Of a stretch of DNA of 64,000 nt, positions 10,690 to 21,623 are shown piece by piece. Source of the DNA: Tenrec ecaudatus (taxonomy: Eukaryota > Chordata > Mammalia > Afrosoricida > Tenrecidae). The stretch covers positions 86,890,063 through 86,954,062 of the forward strand of contig NC_134545.1 of NCBI RefSeq assembly GCF_050624435.1. The letters are read 5' to 3'. The position numbers were made by a program, and so were the translations under genes. The notes under the pieces were generated by a model, which saw only the letters and a list, made by a program, of their open reading frames with translations, ran no database searches and was not told the origin of the DNA. The number at the start of each line of letters is the position of its first letter. Position 1 is the stretch's first letter.

Positions 10690-11290
10690 TGGGGGTATAC
10701 CCCAATAAATGGAATTTCTTTTCCAAAGTACGTATTTAATATTTTTTTCTTTTTTATAAAGCAGCCTTATCACCTTCAAAGTAGCCTCCATTACACTTAA
10801 TACCTTTGTCAAATCTGTGATTCCATTCTTGGAAACATTTTTCAAACTCATCTGTTAGGATGGTAGACAGCACCTCTCTCATTTTTTTTCTTCACCTCTT
10901 CTGTGTTGTAATCTCACTTCCCTTTCACATTCTTCATCATTCTTGGAAACAAAAAGAAGTTGCACAGAGCAAGGTCAGGTAGGTCAGGTGTGTGGGGCAA
11001 GAGGTGTGTTGTTTCAGGCCCCACATTGGCACACTAAGATGAGCAGGTGCATTGTCATGGTGGAAAAAGCAGTCCCCCATCTGCCACAAATCTGGCCTTT
11101 ATGTCACACACCTTTATGCAATCTTTTCAGAATCTCTAAATAGAAAGCTTGATTAACAGTGCAATCTGGTAGAACGAACTCCAAATGCACTGAGTCAACA
11201 TTTGCATCCATTTGGGAAGTTGATGGACACCCACAACAAGGTTTGCCATCAATCGACGTTTCACTTTTTTTTAACAGAAAGTAATAGATC
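10690..11290 (-). mobile_element. Tc1/mariner transposon fossil
   Basis: The minus strand encodes pieces of mariner transposase: VHLEFVLPDCTVNQAFYLEILKRL (split by this notation only; codons near 11,104-11,210), then FFHHDNAPAHLS at about 11,030-11,065, where the aspartate is the second catalytic D of the DD34D family, and a C-terminal GGYFEGD-like end near 10,770. About 600 bp remain of a usual 1.3 kb. Frames shift between the pieces, so it is dead. The N-terminal helix-turn-helix region is missing. Confidence 0.8.
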
Positions 11291-11609
11291 ATGTATTTTC
11301 ACTTCAAAATACAAAATGTTAGATACAGAGAATTAAAAAATGGAATTACACTGGCTGCCTCCTACAAATACTAACCCTTAATTCTGTTTTCAAAGCCCAA
11401 GAATGAAAACTTTTAGAAAACACTGAGCAAGCCACATGTTTGTGTAATAGTTCTCAAGAAGTCTTAATGAAAACAATATGATATAATACATGTTCAGTGG
11501 CATATATGGTAGGTCACATGAGTCCTGGATTCATTTTTCATAATAATAAAAATGATTAACGGAGCTTTATGTTTTTTTCTATATCACTCTAGTTTTCTTT
11601 TTCTTTTTT

Positions 11610-11915
11610 AAAATCATTTTACTGGGGGCTCAACTCTTATCACAATCTACACCTACATCCATTGTGTCAAGTCCTTTTGTACATTTGTTTCCCTCATCAT
11701 TCTCAAAACATTTGCTTTTTACAAGGATCTACATATAACCTCCTCCCTGGGGGATGGAAAGCAGAGAAATGGGTGAAGGGAGACGTTGGATGGTATAAGA
11801 TATGACAATATAATAATTTATAAATTATCAAGGGCTCATGGGGGAAGGGGGGATGGGGAGGGAGGGAAAAATGAGTAGCTGATGCAAAGGGCTCAAGTAG
11901 ACATTTCACCTTTTT
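11610..11915 (-). mobile_element. L1 3' end with 5' inversion (twin priming)
   Basis: 11,615-11,716 is the antisense L1 3' terminus. From 11,717 ('tacaaggatctacat') the immediately upstream 3' UTR segment follows in the opposite orientation, to about 11,915 ('gggctcaagtaga'). The two pieces adjoin in the consensus but are inverted, as expected from twin priming during L1 reverse transcription. Confidence 0.75.
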
Positions 11916-12099
11916 AAAACGAGAAAACCATTCATACACTTGAGTTTTTTCCCATAACTCTGTCCTTCCTTATAAGCTGTGTTCAACATCCCAGCAGTTT
12001 CTGTGGCATTTTTCCTGAGCAGGAAACAAAATTTCACAGCTGCACACTGCTCTCTTAAATTGGTCATCACAAAAAATGAGGTTCGAGTGAAACAGCTTT

Positions 12100-12793
12100 A
12101 AAAAAAATTATTTTATTAGAGGCTGGTACAATTCTTATCACAATCCATATATACATCCATTGTGTCAAGAACATATGTACACTTGTTGCCATCATCATTC
12201 TTAAAACATTTGCCTTCTACTTGAGCCCTTAATATCTGCTGCTCATTTTCCCCCTCCCTCCCCATTCCCCCTACCCCATGAACCCTTCATCATTCATATA
12301 TTATTATTATTTTGTCATATATTACACTGTCTGACGTCTCACCCTGCCTTCTTCTCTGCTGTCCCTCCCCCAGGGAGGAGGCTATACATAGATTCATGTA
12401 ATCAGTTTCCCCTTTCTTCCCTACATTCTCTCCACCCTCCAGGCATTGCCACTCTCATCACTGGTTCTGGAGGAGTCATCTATCCTGGATTCCCTGTGTT
12501 TCCAGTTGCTGTCTGTACCAATGTACATCCTCTGGTCTAGCCAGATTTGCAAGATAGTATTGGGATCATGATAGTGGGGGGGAGGAAGCATTTAAGAAAT
12601 AGAGGAAAGTTATGTTTCATCGTTGCTACCCTGCACCCTGTCTGGTTCATCTCCTCCCCACAACCCCTCAGCAAGGGGTGTCCGGTTGGCTACCAATGGG
12701 CTTTGAGTCTCTACTCTGCACTCACCCACATTTTCAATGATATGATTTTATGTTCCTTGATGCTTGATACCTGATCCCTTCGACAACTCATGG
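12100..12793 (-). mobile_element. L1 3' end, antisense
   Basis: About 690 bp of the L1 3' UTR family, from 'attttattagaggctggtac' to 'cctgatcccttcgacaactc'. Flanking duplication gtgaaacagcttt (12,087-12,099) and gtgaaactgcttt (12,794-12,806), 12 of 13 identical. Confidence 0.85.
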
Positions 12794-12959
12794 GTGAAAC
12801 TGCTTTTATGAAAAAAATTCACTGTGACCAGAAAGAACCTTCCCAGGAGACGCCACTGGGTGCAGTAACTCAGAGCAAATTGCTTAATGCTCACCTAGCA
12901 GGAAAAATGCATACTACCAAAATTCTGTTCCACCTGGCACAATTCCATTTTTGGGGAGT

Positions 12960-13600
12960 ACCTCCTTGTGTATGTGTGCATATATGTATGAATATGCATT
13001 TATTTATGTATGTATATTTGTGTAAATGCAACCAAGGAAACAGATGGACTTTGGGCCCCTACTTAAATCTTACCTCTGTACAAGAATGGTTTGTTCTAAT
13101 GATGTGGCACTATAAGATACTCACCTCCCTGACACGGTCACTGAGGACAAAATGGGTGCATAAGCAAATGTGGTGAAAGCTGATGGTGCCCATCTATCAA
13201 AAGTCATAGAGCCTGGGATCTTAAAGACTTGTTGTTAAACGAGCAACCATCGAGCAACAAAGCCCGCATTGAAGAAGCACACCAGGCTGTGTGATCATGG
13301 GGTGTTGACGGGAAGAGGTATCAGAAGTTCAAAAAACACACATCCAAATTGATATGAAGGGGACTGGATGTAGTAGAGACCCAAAGTCCACCAGCAAGAC
13401 AATTGGACAGTCCCTCTTCGTAGGGTCTCACTGAACGGAGGATAAATCTGGGTGCGGCGTGGCACTGAAGAACCTCATAACTATCCTCTAGCTCTTTAAG
13501 ATTTCCTCCCTTTACTATTCTGGGCCATATGTGATATACCTCATTGGTCATGTTAGACTTGTGTATGTTCATTTGTATATTTCACTCGATCAGTACAGGG
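12960..13600 (+). mobile_element. L1 3' UTR segment, sense
   Basis: Contains family landmarks 'gcataagcaaatgtggtgaa', 'caacaaagcccgcattgaag' and 'ggcactgaagaacctc'. The 3' terminus with polyadenylation signal is absent, so it is truncated or its end is displaced. Confidence 0.7.
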
Positions 13601-14125
13601 TAGTCAAAATAGAAGCCCCTCAGAGACACTGGCAGAAGTGAGTGTTTGCAATTCAACCATTTGTACTGCACAATTCAGTGGCACTGAGTATATTTTTTGA
13701 GCTGTGTCAGATCAACCTGGAAATGTTCTTGTTGACAGTGAGTGTGACATAGTTGCTCTTCAGTGGCATAGCATGTCATATGATTGTCCAGTCAAAGCGG
13801 TTCATGCCAGTTTATATTATCTCACCGATGCTTAGACCATCTTCAAGCAGTACAGTTCATTTTGACAGCTTCTAAATGTCTAGATTCATACTTTGTACAG
13901 TTCGTGTCCTCATTATGAACGGATGTCTGCAGGTGTTCTCGTTTAGAGTTGTGCCACATTGGCAAATGAATGTCTTGAAAGCATTGCCTCATTCATGTCA
14001 TTAAGATCAACTTCACTTTGACCTGTCTTACTCTTTCCCTGTCTGACTTTGATGACGGTCCAATCTGAGGGGCTCACTTTCTGGTACTGTAGTGAATAAT
14101 GTCCCACAATTATTCATAAGGCTTT
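13600..14125. other. No gene seen; unassigned, possibly old repeat
   Basis: AT-rich sequence without a coding frame of note. Its texture resembles a decayed LINE on the minus strand but no motif is definite. Confidence 0.35.
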
Positions 14126-14142
14126 CACTAGCCTCTTTTTTT

Positions 14143-14772
14143 TGCTTCCCTTGGTTCCCCTGGTAGCGCCCACTCCCTGCCCCGGGCTCGAGGGCCTAGG
14201 TCGGTCTCTCCCCAGCTGGTCCCCTGGGGTGCAGGGGGGCGGGGGGCAGGGGGGCGGGAGTCTTAGCAGGTCCCTGAATCAGAGTGGGGCCACAGACACT
14301 GGCAGTGGGCGGAGCTGCTCTGCACCCTGCAGTCCAGGCTCCTGGGCTCAACCTATTTCTGGTGGGATTCATTTGGCTTTGGGGGAAAGTGGGGGTCAGG
14401 AGCTGCAGCTAACTGATTCCCAGTGGATGCTGGTGGGAGCCAGAGGTGGGTCACGTAGGTTTTGGGGTCCATCCCCTTTATAAGTGAGGACTGGCTTCCT
14501 CGGAAATGGGATCCATCCTAGCCAAGTTCTTGGCCTCTGGCTGCTCCCCAGAGCTACCTGTGGTTGGAAGGCCAAAGATACTAGAAACCTGGCTCCCAAG
14601 GCCATGACTGCTGAAGACAAATTGGTGCATAAGCAAAAGTGGTGAAGAAAGCTAATGGTGCCCGGTTATCAAAAGATATAGCGTCTGGGGTCTTAAAGGC
14701 TTGAAGGTAAACAAGCGGCCATCTAGCTCAGAAGCAACAAAGCCCACATGGAAGAACACACCAGCCTGTGTC
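14143..14772. mobile_element. Chimeric retroposon: GC-rich segment plus internal L1 3' UTR piece
   Basis: Flanked by a 17-nt duplication, cactagcctc followed by Ts (14,126 and 14,773). The left 460 bp are GC-rich and unrecognised, with G-runs at 14,228-14,260. The right 160 bp ('ggtgcataagcaaaagtggt' to 'acaccagcctgtgtc') are sense L1 3' UTR that stops short of the L1 end. The Ts at the left edge would be the A-tail if the transcript ran on the minus strand. Source gene unknown. Confidence 0.5.
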
Positions 14773-15059
14773 CACTAGCCTCTTTTTTTCAGAAGTAGGA
14801 CACCAGGTCATTCTTCCTACTCTGTATCAGTCAGAAAGCTCTGTTGAAATCTTTTCACTACTGCTGATCTTTCTGGTATTTGAAATGCTAGTGATGTAGC
14901 TTCTAGCACCATGGCAACATGCAAGTCACCACAATATGAAAAACTAATAGAAAAAGGGTATACAACTTTTATCAGAAGATTGAAGTTTCGCTCCACTCCT
15001 AGTTTGCTGAGTCACTTTCTTTTTTTTTTCTTCCACAAATGAATATTGAATGACTTCAA

Positions 15060-15430
15060 ATGCTATTTTTGGCCTTTATTGAGATAATTAATTGATTTTG
15101 TTCCTTTAGATATTTAGTTAATAATTATATTGATTGGTTTTCTAATGTTAAACAAACTGTACATTTCCAGTATAATGCCAATTTGTCATATTTTTATTTT
15201 CATATTTTTTTATGTATAGCATTTCATTGAGAGGAAATTTGATTATGACTGATGTACCTATATTCCTAAGATTGGTCTGGAATTTTCCTTTCTTATTTTT
15301 GTTTAGTTTTGGTAGAATCTGAAGAACATGCTAACCTAAGAAAATTTATTAGTGAGACTACTCTATTTCTATTCTTTAGAAGAGGTATCTTCTGTCATAG
15401 AGATTTTTCAGATGTACAGATAGAGGGGGT
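15060..15430 (-). mobile_element. Ancient L1 ORF2 fragment, antisense
   Basis: 'tggcctttattgagataatt', 'tgattggttttctaatgtta' and 'aagattggtctggaattttc' match the antisense of the conserved L1 reverse-transcriptase region shared across mammals. Heavily decayed; predates the tenrec-type L1 copies. Confidence 0.7.
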
Positions 15431-15481
15431 GATATAGGTTTCATGGATGCTAAATAGGCTCTCGACATTGTTTTTTTTTTT

Positions 15482-15760
15482 CCTTTTTAAAATCATTTAT
15501 TGGGGGCTCGTGCAACTCTTATCACAATCCATACATCCATCTATTGTGTCAAGCACATTTGTACACTTGTTGCCATCACCATTCTCAAAACATTTGCTTT
15601 CTACTTGAGCCCTTGGCATCAGCTCCTCATTTTCCCCCTGCCTCCCCGCCCCCCTCCCTCACGGTGTGGAGTGGAGATCCAAAGCCCATCTGTAGGCAAC
15701 TGGATATCCCCTTACAGAAGGGTCTCAGGGAGGAGACAAGCCCGTCAGGGGTGTGGAGCA
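15482..15760 (-). mobile_element. L1 3' end, antisense, with rearranged inner part
   Basis: 15,482-15,660 is the antisense L1 terminus. 15,661-15,757 ('gtggagatccaaagcccatc') is the same family in sense orientation from several hundred bases further upstream, which suggests 5' inversion with an internal deletion. Confidence 0.7.
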
Positions 15761-15769
15761 GGGATCTTC

Positions 15770-16296
15770 TCCCTGAGAAGAGAGAAACAATGAGTTGTAC
15801 CAACTTACTGCCACAGGCGTGTTCAGGTTGCAGTACAAGGAAGAGACAGTGTGTGTGGAGCAGTCACTTTGAAGGGAGACTGGTGCCTGGTTCCTGTTCC
15901 GGCGCCGCCTCCCACCAGGTCTCCTTCTGACTTAGGTTTCCACCATACTTAGGTGCCCCACAGGTACCCCTCTGAAGCTGCCTCGCTGCTGCCAGTGTCT
16001 GGGGCTTTCGAACATGGGCGGAAGAAGAGAAATGGTGGTGGGTGTCCTGGGTGACATGCCCCCTCTGGGGATGAGCAGCGTACAAACCAGTGTTCTGTTT
16101 GTTCCTTGGTCTGTGGAAGGGAAATTTAAACTTACTGGTATGATGCATTCCTTTCCTGACTTCAACTATGCAGTCTCTTCATTGCAGGAAGACAGCTGAG
16201 CTGGGCAGTGCTTAAGTGTCCCTTCCTTGTACTGCAACCTGAACACTGCCTGTGGCAGTAAGTTGGTACAACTCATTGTTTCTCTCTTCTCAGGGA
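15770..16296. repeat. Element or locus with 79-80 bp inverted repeat arms
   Basis: 15,770-15,848 and 16,217-16,296 are reverse complements with about three differences, one a lost base at a 'ggc(a)gtg' site. The 368-bp spacer has no recognised family. The arms start TCCCTGAGAAGAGAG. No convincing target duplication was found, so a MITE with long terminal inverted repeats and a hairpin-forming local inversion both remain possible. Confidence 0.75.
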
Positions 16297-16990
16297 TCAG
16301 AGTCCTGTGCTGCCTGCTGCCTAGTACCTGAAAACCATTGTTTTGTTTCGTTTTCTGGCCCTTTATGCCAAGAGTGCGTCTCTAGTCCCCACTGCACCCC
16401 CTTGGCCAGAAGTGGAACTTCCAGCTACCTTTTTATCTCCATCTATTCAGAATCCCTTCCTACTGTGAGCCATTCCAGACATTCAGAAGGAGGTCTGTGT
16501 CTCATGCCTCTGCATGGATTTGGTGAGAGCCTGCAGACAATGAAGCTTCTGTTGGTAATTTGGGTACAGTGGAAGGTTCCCTGGGAGCAGATAGAGGATA
16601 ACCACAGGTGAAAGATAAGGCTCACTATTTCAGGACTTCTGGATTCTACTGTTACTGCTGCATCGTCCTCAAGAGCACCATAGGCATTTGTACTTCCACC
16701 ACCAGGAAATGACAAGACTCAAGTTTTGCAAACATCTAACTTGAGTAACATAGATTCATGACAACTCCTTTGTTAAAAATTTGTTACAAAATGTGTGCCT
16801 TGGTAATTAGGTAAGATCAATTGTTGTGTGGGAGTAGCAGTTTTAAATCTGCTAAGAGTTGGGGATTAACTAAATCCATTTTAAGTAATTATAAGCTACC
16901 CCGGTACTCAAAGGAGAACCTATAACAATATAAGTTCAATCAATCCAAAGAAAAATAAAGAACAATTAAAGAAATTCTAAGGCAAACAGG
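16297..16990. other. No gene seen; unassigned
   Basis: The sequence looks single-copy within this window. Open frames up to about 119 codons lack domains and flanking splice logic. Confidence 0.4.
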
Positions 16991-16997
16991 ACGTAAT

Positions 16998-17508
16998 TGT
17001 TAGCGAGCGAGACCCTCACCCAGACCACTCACTGAAACAGAGATGGAAACTGTAAAGCTTTATTCAGACAGATTCGAATCTGGGCCCTCACCAGCAACTG
17101 AGGCAGGCTCAGTCAGTAAGGCAAGAGCCCCAATCAGCTTCAAAGGGAAGTTATTATACTTCCTTGTGGGCGTCTTGCCAAGCAAGGGGAGGGGGAAGGC
17201 AAGTTCTTGTGTGAACTGGCAAAGCATTCTCAGAAAAGTGAAACAAAACAGTTTTTAAGTCTAACAAAGTAAGGTCTACATTTAAGGTCAGTTTGTCCCC
17301 AGTGGTCTGCCAAACGATACTGTAGGTAGGCTAGACTGCTTCTTGGAGCGTAAACATCCTGGGCTGGGCTACACCTGTTTCAGGCTGCAATTTTAAAATT
17401 TTCCATTTCTGACCTGGGGGTGACCTGCCTGTTATTGTTACAGGGCACCCATTTCTGACCGGGCGGGGGGGTGACCTGCCTGTTACTGTTACAGGGCACA
17501 GTGTCACA
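16998..17508 (-). mobile_element. Solo LTR, ERV1-like, with duplicated U3 segment
   Basis: On the minus strand it runs from TGTGACACTG to GCTAACA, with AATAAA upstream of GCTTTACAG (about 17,056-17,066). Flanked by the 5-bp duplication gtaat (16,993-16,997 and 17,509-17,513). A roughly 46-bp motif is tandemly repeated at 17,403-17,499, the usual place of LTR enhancer repeats. No internal region adjoins. Fossil solo LTR; the class is inferred from layout and duplication length. Confidence 0.7.
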
Positions 17509-17567
17509 GTAATTACCTTGGATTGGTCAAGAGAAGATGAAGAAAGTGTCATAGAAAAAGCAATGAA

Positions 17568-17685
17568 GTGCTCGCTTCGGTGGCACCTAGACTAAAATTG
17601 GAACGATCCAGAGAAGATTAGCATGGCCCCTGCGCAAGGATGACATGCAAATTAGTGAAGCGTTCCATTCAAAAAAAAAAAAAAA
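17568..17685 (+). pseudogene. U6 snRNA retropseudogene with A-tail
   Basis: 17,568-17,669 is a nearly full-length U6 spliceosomal RNA copy: GTGCTCGCTTCGG start, ACTAAAATTGGAACGAT, the intact splice-site-pairing and catalytic stretch around AGATTAGCATGGCCC, and the end CGTTCCAT. A run of 15 As follows. A perfect 15-bp duplication, agaaaaagcaatgaa (17,553-17,567 and 17,689-17,703), proves retroposition, presumably by L1 machinery acting on U6 RNA. Differences from the usual mammalian sequence include 'ggtggcacctag' for 'ggcagcacatat' and single changes near the 3' stem. No U6 promoter elements are expected upstream, so it is almost surely silent. Confidence 0.95.
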
Positions 17686-17825
17686 GAAAGAAAAAGCAAT
17701 GAAAATGCGTGTGTACCCTTGCTCCCCGTACACATATAGAGGTGGTGTCTGACAGGCTAGTGAAAAACAAAATATGAAAAAGACCCTAGGGTAGGAAACT
17801 GCAGCGGGTGTTTGAAACCACAAGT

Positions 17826-17960
17826 TGCTCTGCTGGAAAAGATGAGGCTCTCTATTCCCTCCCAGAGTTCCAGTCTCCGAAGCCCAGAGGCAATTCCACC
17901 CTGTCCTACAGGGTCACCATGGGTCAGCATCGATTCAACAGAGGTGACTTTGGTGTGAGG
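17826..17960 (+). repeat. AfroSINE, 5'-truncated
   Basis: 'aaagatgaggctctctattc' through 'cctacagggtcaccatgggt' and the 3' 'gacttt' tail region. Confidence 0.75.
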
Positions 17961-18099
17961 GTTCTGGATGCAGTAAGTTGTCTCGGTTTTGTATGGAAAG
18001 GTTTGCTTTCGAATGAAGTTGGGAGAGGGGAGTTGTGCTATAGGCTACCACCTTGGCACTTTTTTTGACACTTTCTATCTGGATCACTCAAGTCTTCAT

Positions 18100-18584
18100 C
18101 TGGAAGAGAGTTGATTGAGTCAAACAATAAGAGATACAACACTTTAGGAGACTAACACTGTAGGTGAGTGCAAAGACCCTGAGGGCTCTTTAATGCTAGC
18201 CCAGACTTTTTATCTTCTCTGGGGACGTGCAAGCCCCCTAATCACAGGTGAGGACATATGTCACTGGAAGGGACTGTCCTATAGGTAATACAGTAATGAG
18301 AGGGGGGTGGTCTAGGGACATACATGCAATAGGAAGAGGAGGGATTGGGGATATATATGTGACAAGATGGGCGGATCCTAGGTTTAGGATGGCAGCTTAA
18401 CTTTGACCTATTCCCTAGATCTCCATAGGAACCATTATCAGTAGGGTGTAAACCCCACCTACTGGAACCAAATGTCTGCAGGCATCTATTGTCTTTCACA
18501 GCAGGGAGTGGGCCCACTGCAGTCTGGCAACTGATCACCCTCAGGGAGGATGCCTGTGAGCATCTGACCTGCCCCTAGAACACA
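18100..18584 (-). mobile_element. Class II ERV LTR, antisense, partial
   Basis: Shares 'aatacagtaatga', 'acatgcaataggaagagg' and 'gtgacaagatggg' with the LTRs at 23,072 and 27,336. The right end is 'ccctagaacaca'. The left end is not complete and no duplication was found. Confidence 0.7.
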
Positions 18585-19078
18585 CTGTGTGGAAAGTGTG
18601 CCCAGTCTGCCCCACCCACAAGGGGGTGAAACAGGAAGGGAGTTCTACAGAGCAGGAAGGGGAGCAAAGTAACCAAGTCATCAAGGAATCTTCAAGATAG
18701 ACTTTGACTCAGGGGACAGGGCTTGGCACCTCATCAGGCCCAATTGGAAAGGGGTCAGCAGACAGACCTGGAACTATCTATCAGAATTTTTTTCACCCTT
18801 TATCTATCTAAATAAGATAGGCAATCCTTAGTAGAAAACAACAGGACAGGCAGTCCTGGGGGTACATGGGAGAGGACAGGGTGGGAGGGGGGGTTGGGAG
18901 CCAATGAACTCAGGGATGACAGAACAAGAGATCTGAAAACAATGGAGAGGAGACCTGGTGGGGTTTGATCAAGTGCATGGTATCCACAAGGAATTGCTGA
19001 GAGCCCAGTGGACAGTGAGCATGATAAAGGAAGGTGAAAGGAAATCGAGGAAAGAAGTAAGAAGCAAAAGCTATTTAT

Positions 19079-20417
19079 TTTAATTCTTAAAAAAAAATCA
19101 TTTTATTGGGGCTCATACAACTCTTATCACAATCCATACATGCATCAATTGTGTAAAGAACACTTATACATTTGTTGCCCTCATCATTCTCTAAACATTT
19201 ACTCTCCACTTAAGCCCCTGGCATCAGGTCCTCATTTTCCTTTTTCCCCTCCCCCTCCCTCCCTGCTTCCCTCTCCCTCATGAACCCTTAATAATTTATC
19301 GATTATTATTTTATCTTATCTTACACTGCCCAGCGTCTCCCTTCACCCACCTTTCTGTTGCCCATCCCCCAGAGAGGAGGTTATATGTAGATCCTTGTGA
19401 TGGGTTCTCCCTTTCTAACCCCCCTTCCCTCCCAGTCTTGCCACTCTCCCCGCTGGTCCTGAGGGGTTCATCTGTCCTAGATTCCCTGTGTTTCCAGTTC
19501 CCATCTGTACTGCTGTGCATCCTCTGATCTAACCAGGTTTGCAAGGTAGAATTGGGATTATGGTGATTATGTGGGGGAGGAAGCATTTAAGAACTAGAGG
19601 AAGGTTGTGAGTTTCATTGCTGCTACACTAAACCCTGGGTGACTCATCTCCTCCCCACTACCCCTCTGCAAGGGATGTCCAGCTGTCTACCGATGGGCAT
19701 TGGGTCCCCATCACGCACTCCCCTCATTCATGATGATATGATTCCCAACCCCCACCACCTGCCTTTGGTGCTTGAAACCTGGTCCTCTCAACCCTTCATG
19801 ATCACACATGTTGGTATGCTGCTTCCATGTGGGCTTTGTTGCTTTGGGGCTAGATGGCCGCTTGTTTACTTTCAAGGCTTTAAGACCCCAGACGCTACCG
19901 GGCACTATCAGCCTTCTTCGCCACACTTACTTATGCACACATTCGTCTTCAGTGTTTATGTGGGAAAGGTGATCACACAATGATGGATTTGGTTCTTTGG
20001 TGTCTGCTACCTGATCCCTTCAACACCTTGTGTTTACACAGGCTTGTGTGCTTCTTCTCTGTGGGCTTTGTTGCTTCTGAGCTAGATGGCTGCTTGTTTG
20101 TCTTCAAGTCTTTAAGACCCCAGACGCTATATCTTTTGTTAGTGGGCACCATCAGCTTTCTTTGCTTATGCACATGTCTGTCTTCAGCGATCATTTCGGG
20201 AAGGTGGGTATCATGAAATGACCGTTTAGTTGAGCAAGGTGCTATTGTATTAAGGGAATGCACACGAGGAGGCCCAATGCCCACCTGCTACCCTACTAGT
20301 AAACCTATAAATATATGCACATAGGTCTATTTCCCCCATAATCATAAATATATTTACATATGTACATGTCTGTATTCAGGCTTCTATGTATGCCCTACTT
20401 CTTTCCTTTATTTCCTT
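19079..20417 (-). mobile_element. L1 3' UTR, antisense, long copy
   Basis: 1,339 bp of the L1 family, beginning with its tail complement ('aaaaaaaatcattttattgg' at about 19,088). The perfect 15-bp duplication gcaaaagctatttat (19,064-19,078 and 20,418-20,432) shows insertion into the opposite-facing L1 that surrounds it. It is one of the longest 3' UTR copies here and useful as a local reference. Confidence 0.92.
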
Positions 20418-20559
20418 GCAAAAGCTATTTATAGAGGTATAGGCATGTATATATGCAAATATATTAATTTATAATGAAAGGGATAGAGGACAATGTACAT
20501 ATATTTATATGTTAAGTATTAAGATACCAGAGAGACTTTGGGCCTCTACTCAAGGCCTC

Positions 20560-21083
20560 TGTGTTAGTCTGGGTAAACTAGGGAAACAAATCCACAGAAA
20601 CTCATATATGTATAAGAGAGTTTTATATAAAGGGTAAGTGCACATTCAGAAAGCATCCCAACCCAGTCCAGTCCAAGTTCATAAGTCTGATTTAGCCCAT
20701 ATGTCCAACACCAATCTACAAAGTCCTCCTCAAACTCACAAAACACACACAATGACTCCGAATGCAGGAGGATCACAGGCCAGTGGGTAGAAAGTCTTTG
20801 GGCGCAGTGGTGATATGAGCATCTCAGTGCTGGCAGGGGTCACCATGCAGCTTCCCCAGTACCCAGGGCTGCATCGGGGTAAGTCCATGTGGCTTCTCCT
20901 CAGGGACGCCTCACAGGAAGTGAGCCTTGCCAGCGGAGGCAAAGAACTAGCTAAGGCAGCTGCACACTGGTCCGACCATCAGAGAGCAAGAGACAAGAGG
21001 ACTAGAAAGGTGAGGCTCACCAAGGTATTTATCTCTCTTCCCTTCAATTAATCCCACCTGTGTTTATCGGCCAGGTTGGCACA
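20560..21083 (-). mobile_element. ERVL-type LTR, antisense (left of a tandem pair)
   Basis: Starts 'tgtgttagtctgggtaaact', the complement of the MLT2/ERVL 3' terminus, and runs to 'ccaggttggcaca'. It directly abuts a second copy. Fossil. Confidence 0.75.
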
Positions 21084-21623
21084 TGTGTCAGTCTGGGTAT
21101 ATTAGAGAAACAAATCCACAGAAACTCATGTATAAGAGAGAGTTTTATGTAAAGGTTAAGTGCACATCAAGAAAACATCCCAACCCAGTGCTGCCCAAGC
21201 CCTCTAGTCCAACATTAACCCATATGTCTGACACCAATCCACACAGTCCTCCTCCATCTCACAAAACACACACTATGATGCCAACAGCAGGAGGAAAGCT
21301 GCATCAGTGAACATGTAAGCATCTCAGCGCTGCCAGGGGCCTCCATACAGCTGCTCCAGCACCCAGGGCTGCATCCAGGGTAGGTCCATGCGGCTTCTCC
21401 TCGGGGATATCTTGAAGGAAGTGAGCCTTGCCAGTGGAAGCAGGGAACTGGCAAAGGCAATTGCATGCTGGTCCGACCATCACAAAGCAAGAGACCTGAG
21501 AACTCGAAAGGCGAGACTCACTGAGACATTTATCCTTCCACCCTTCAATTAACCCCACATGTGTTTATCAGCCAGGTTGGCACAATAAATAACTACCTCG
21601 CACAATAAACCTTAACTATCACA
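21084..21623 (-). mobile_element. ERVL-type LTR, antisense (right of a tandem pair)
   Basis: Starts 'tgtgtcagtctgggtatatt' and ends 'ttaactatcaca'. Same orientation and family as the copy on its left, with no internal region between them. Confidence 0.75.

Noticed and set aside
15864-16165. Two minus-strand frames (77 and 94 codons) in the inverted-repeat spacer
   Set aside because: A KFKFP string briefly suggested a ribosomal protein copy, but the rest does not match. No transposase motif either.
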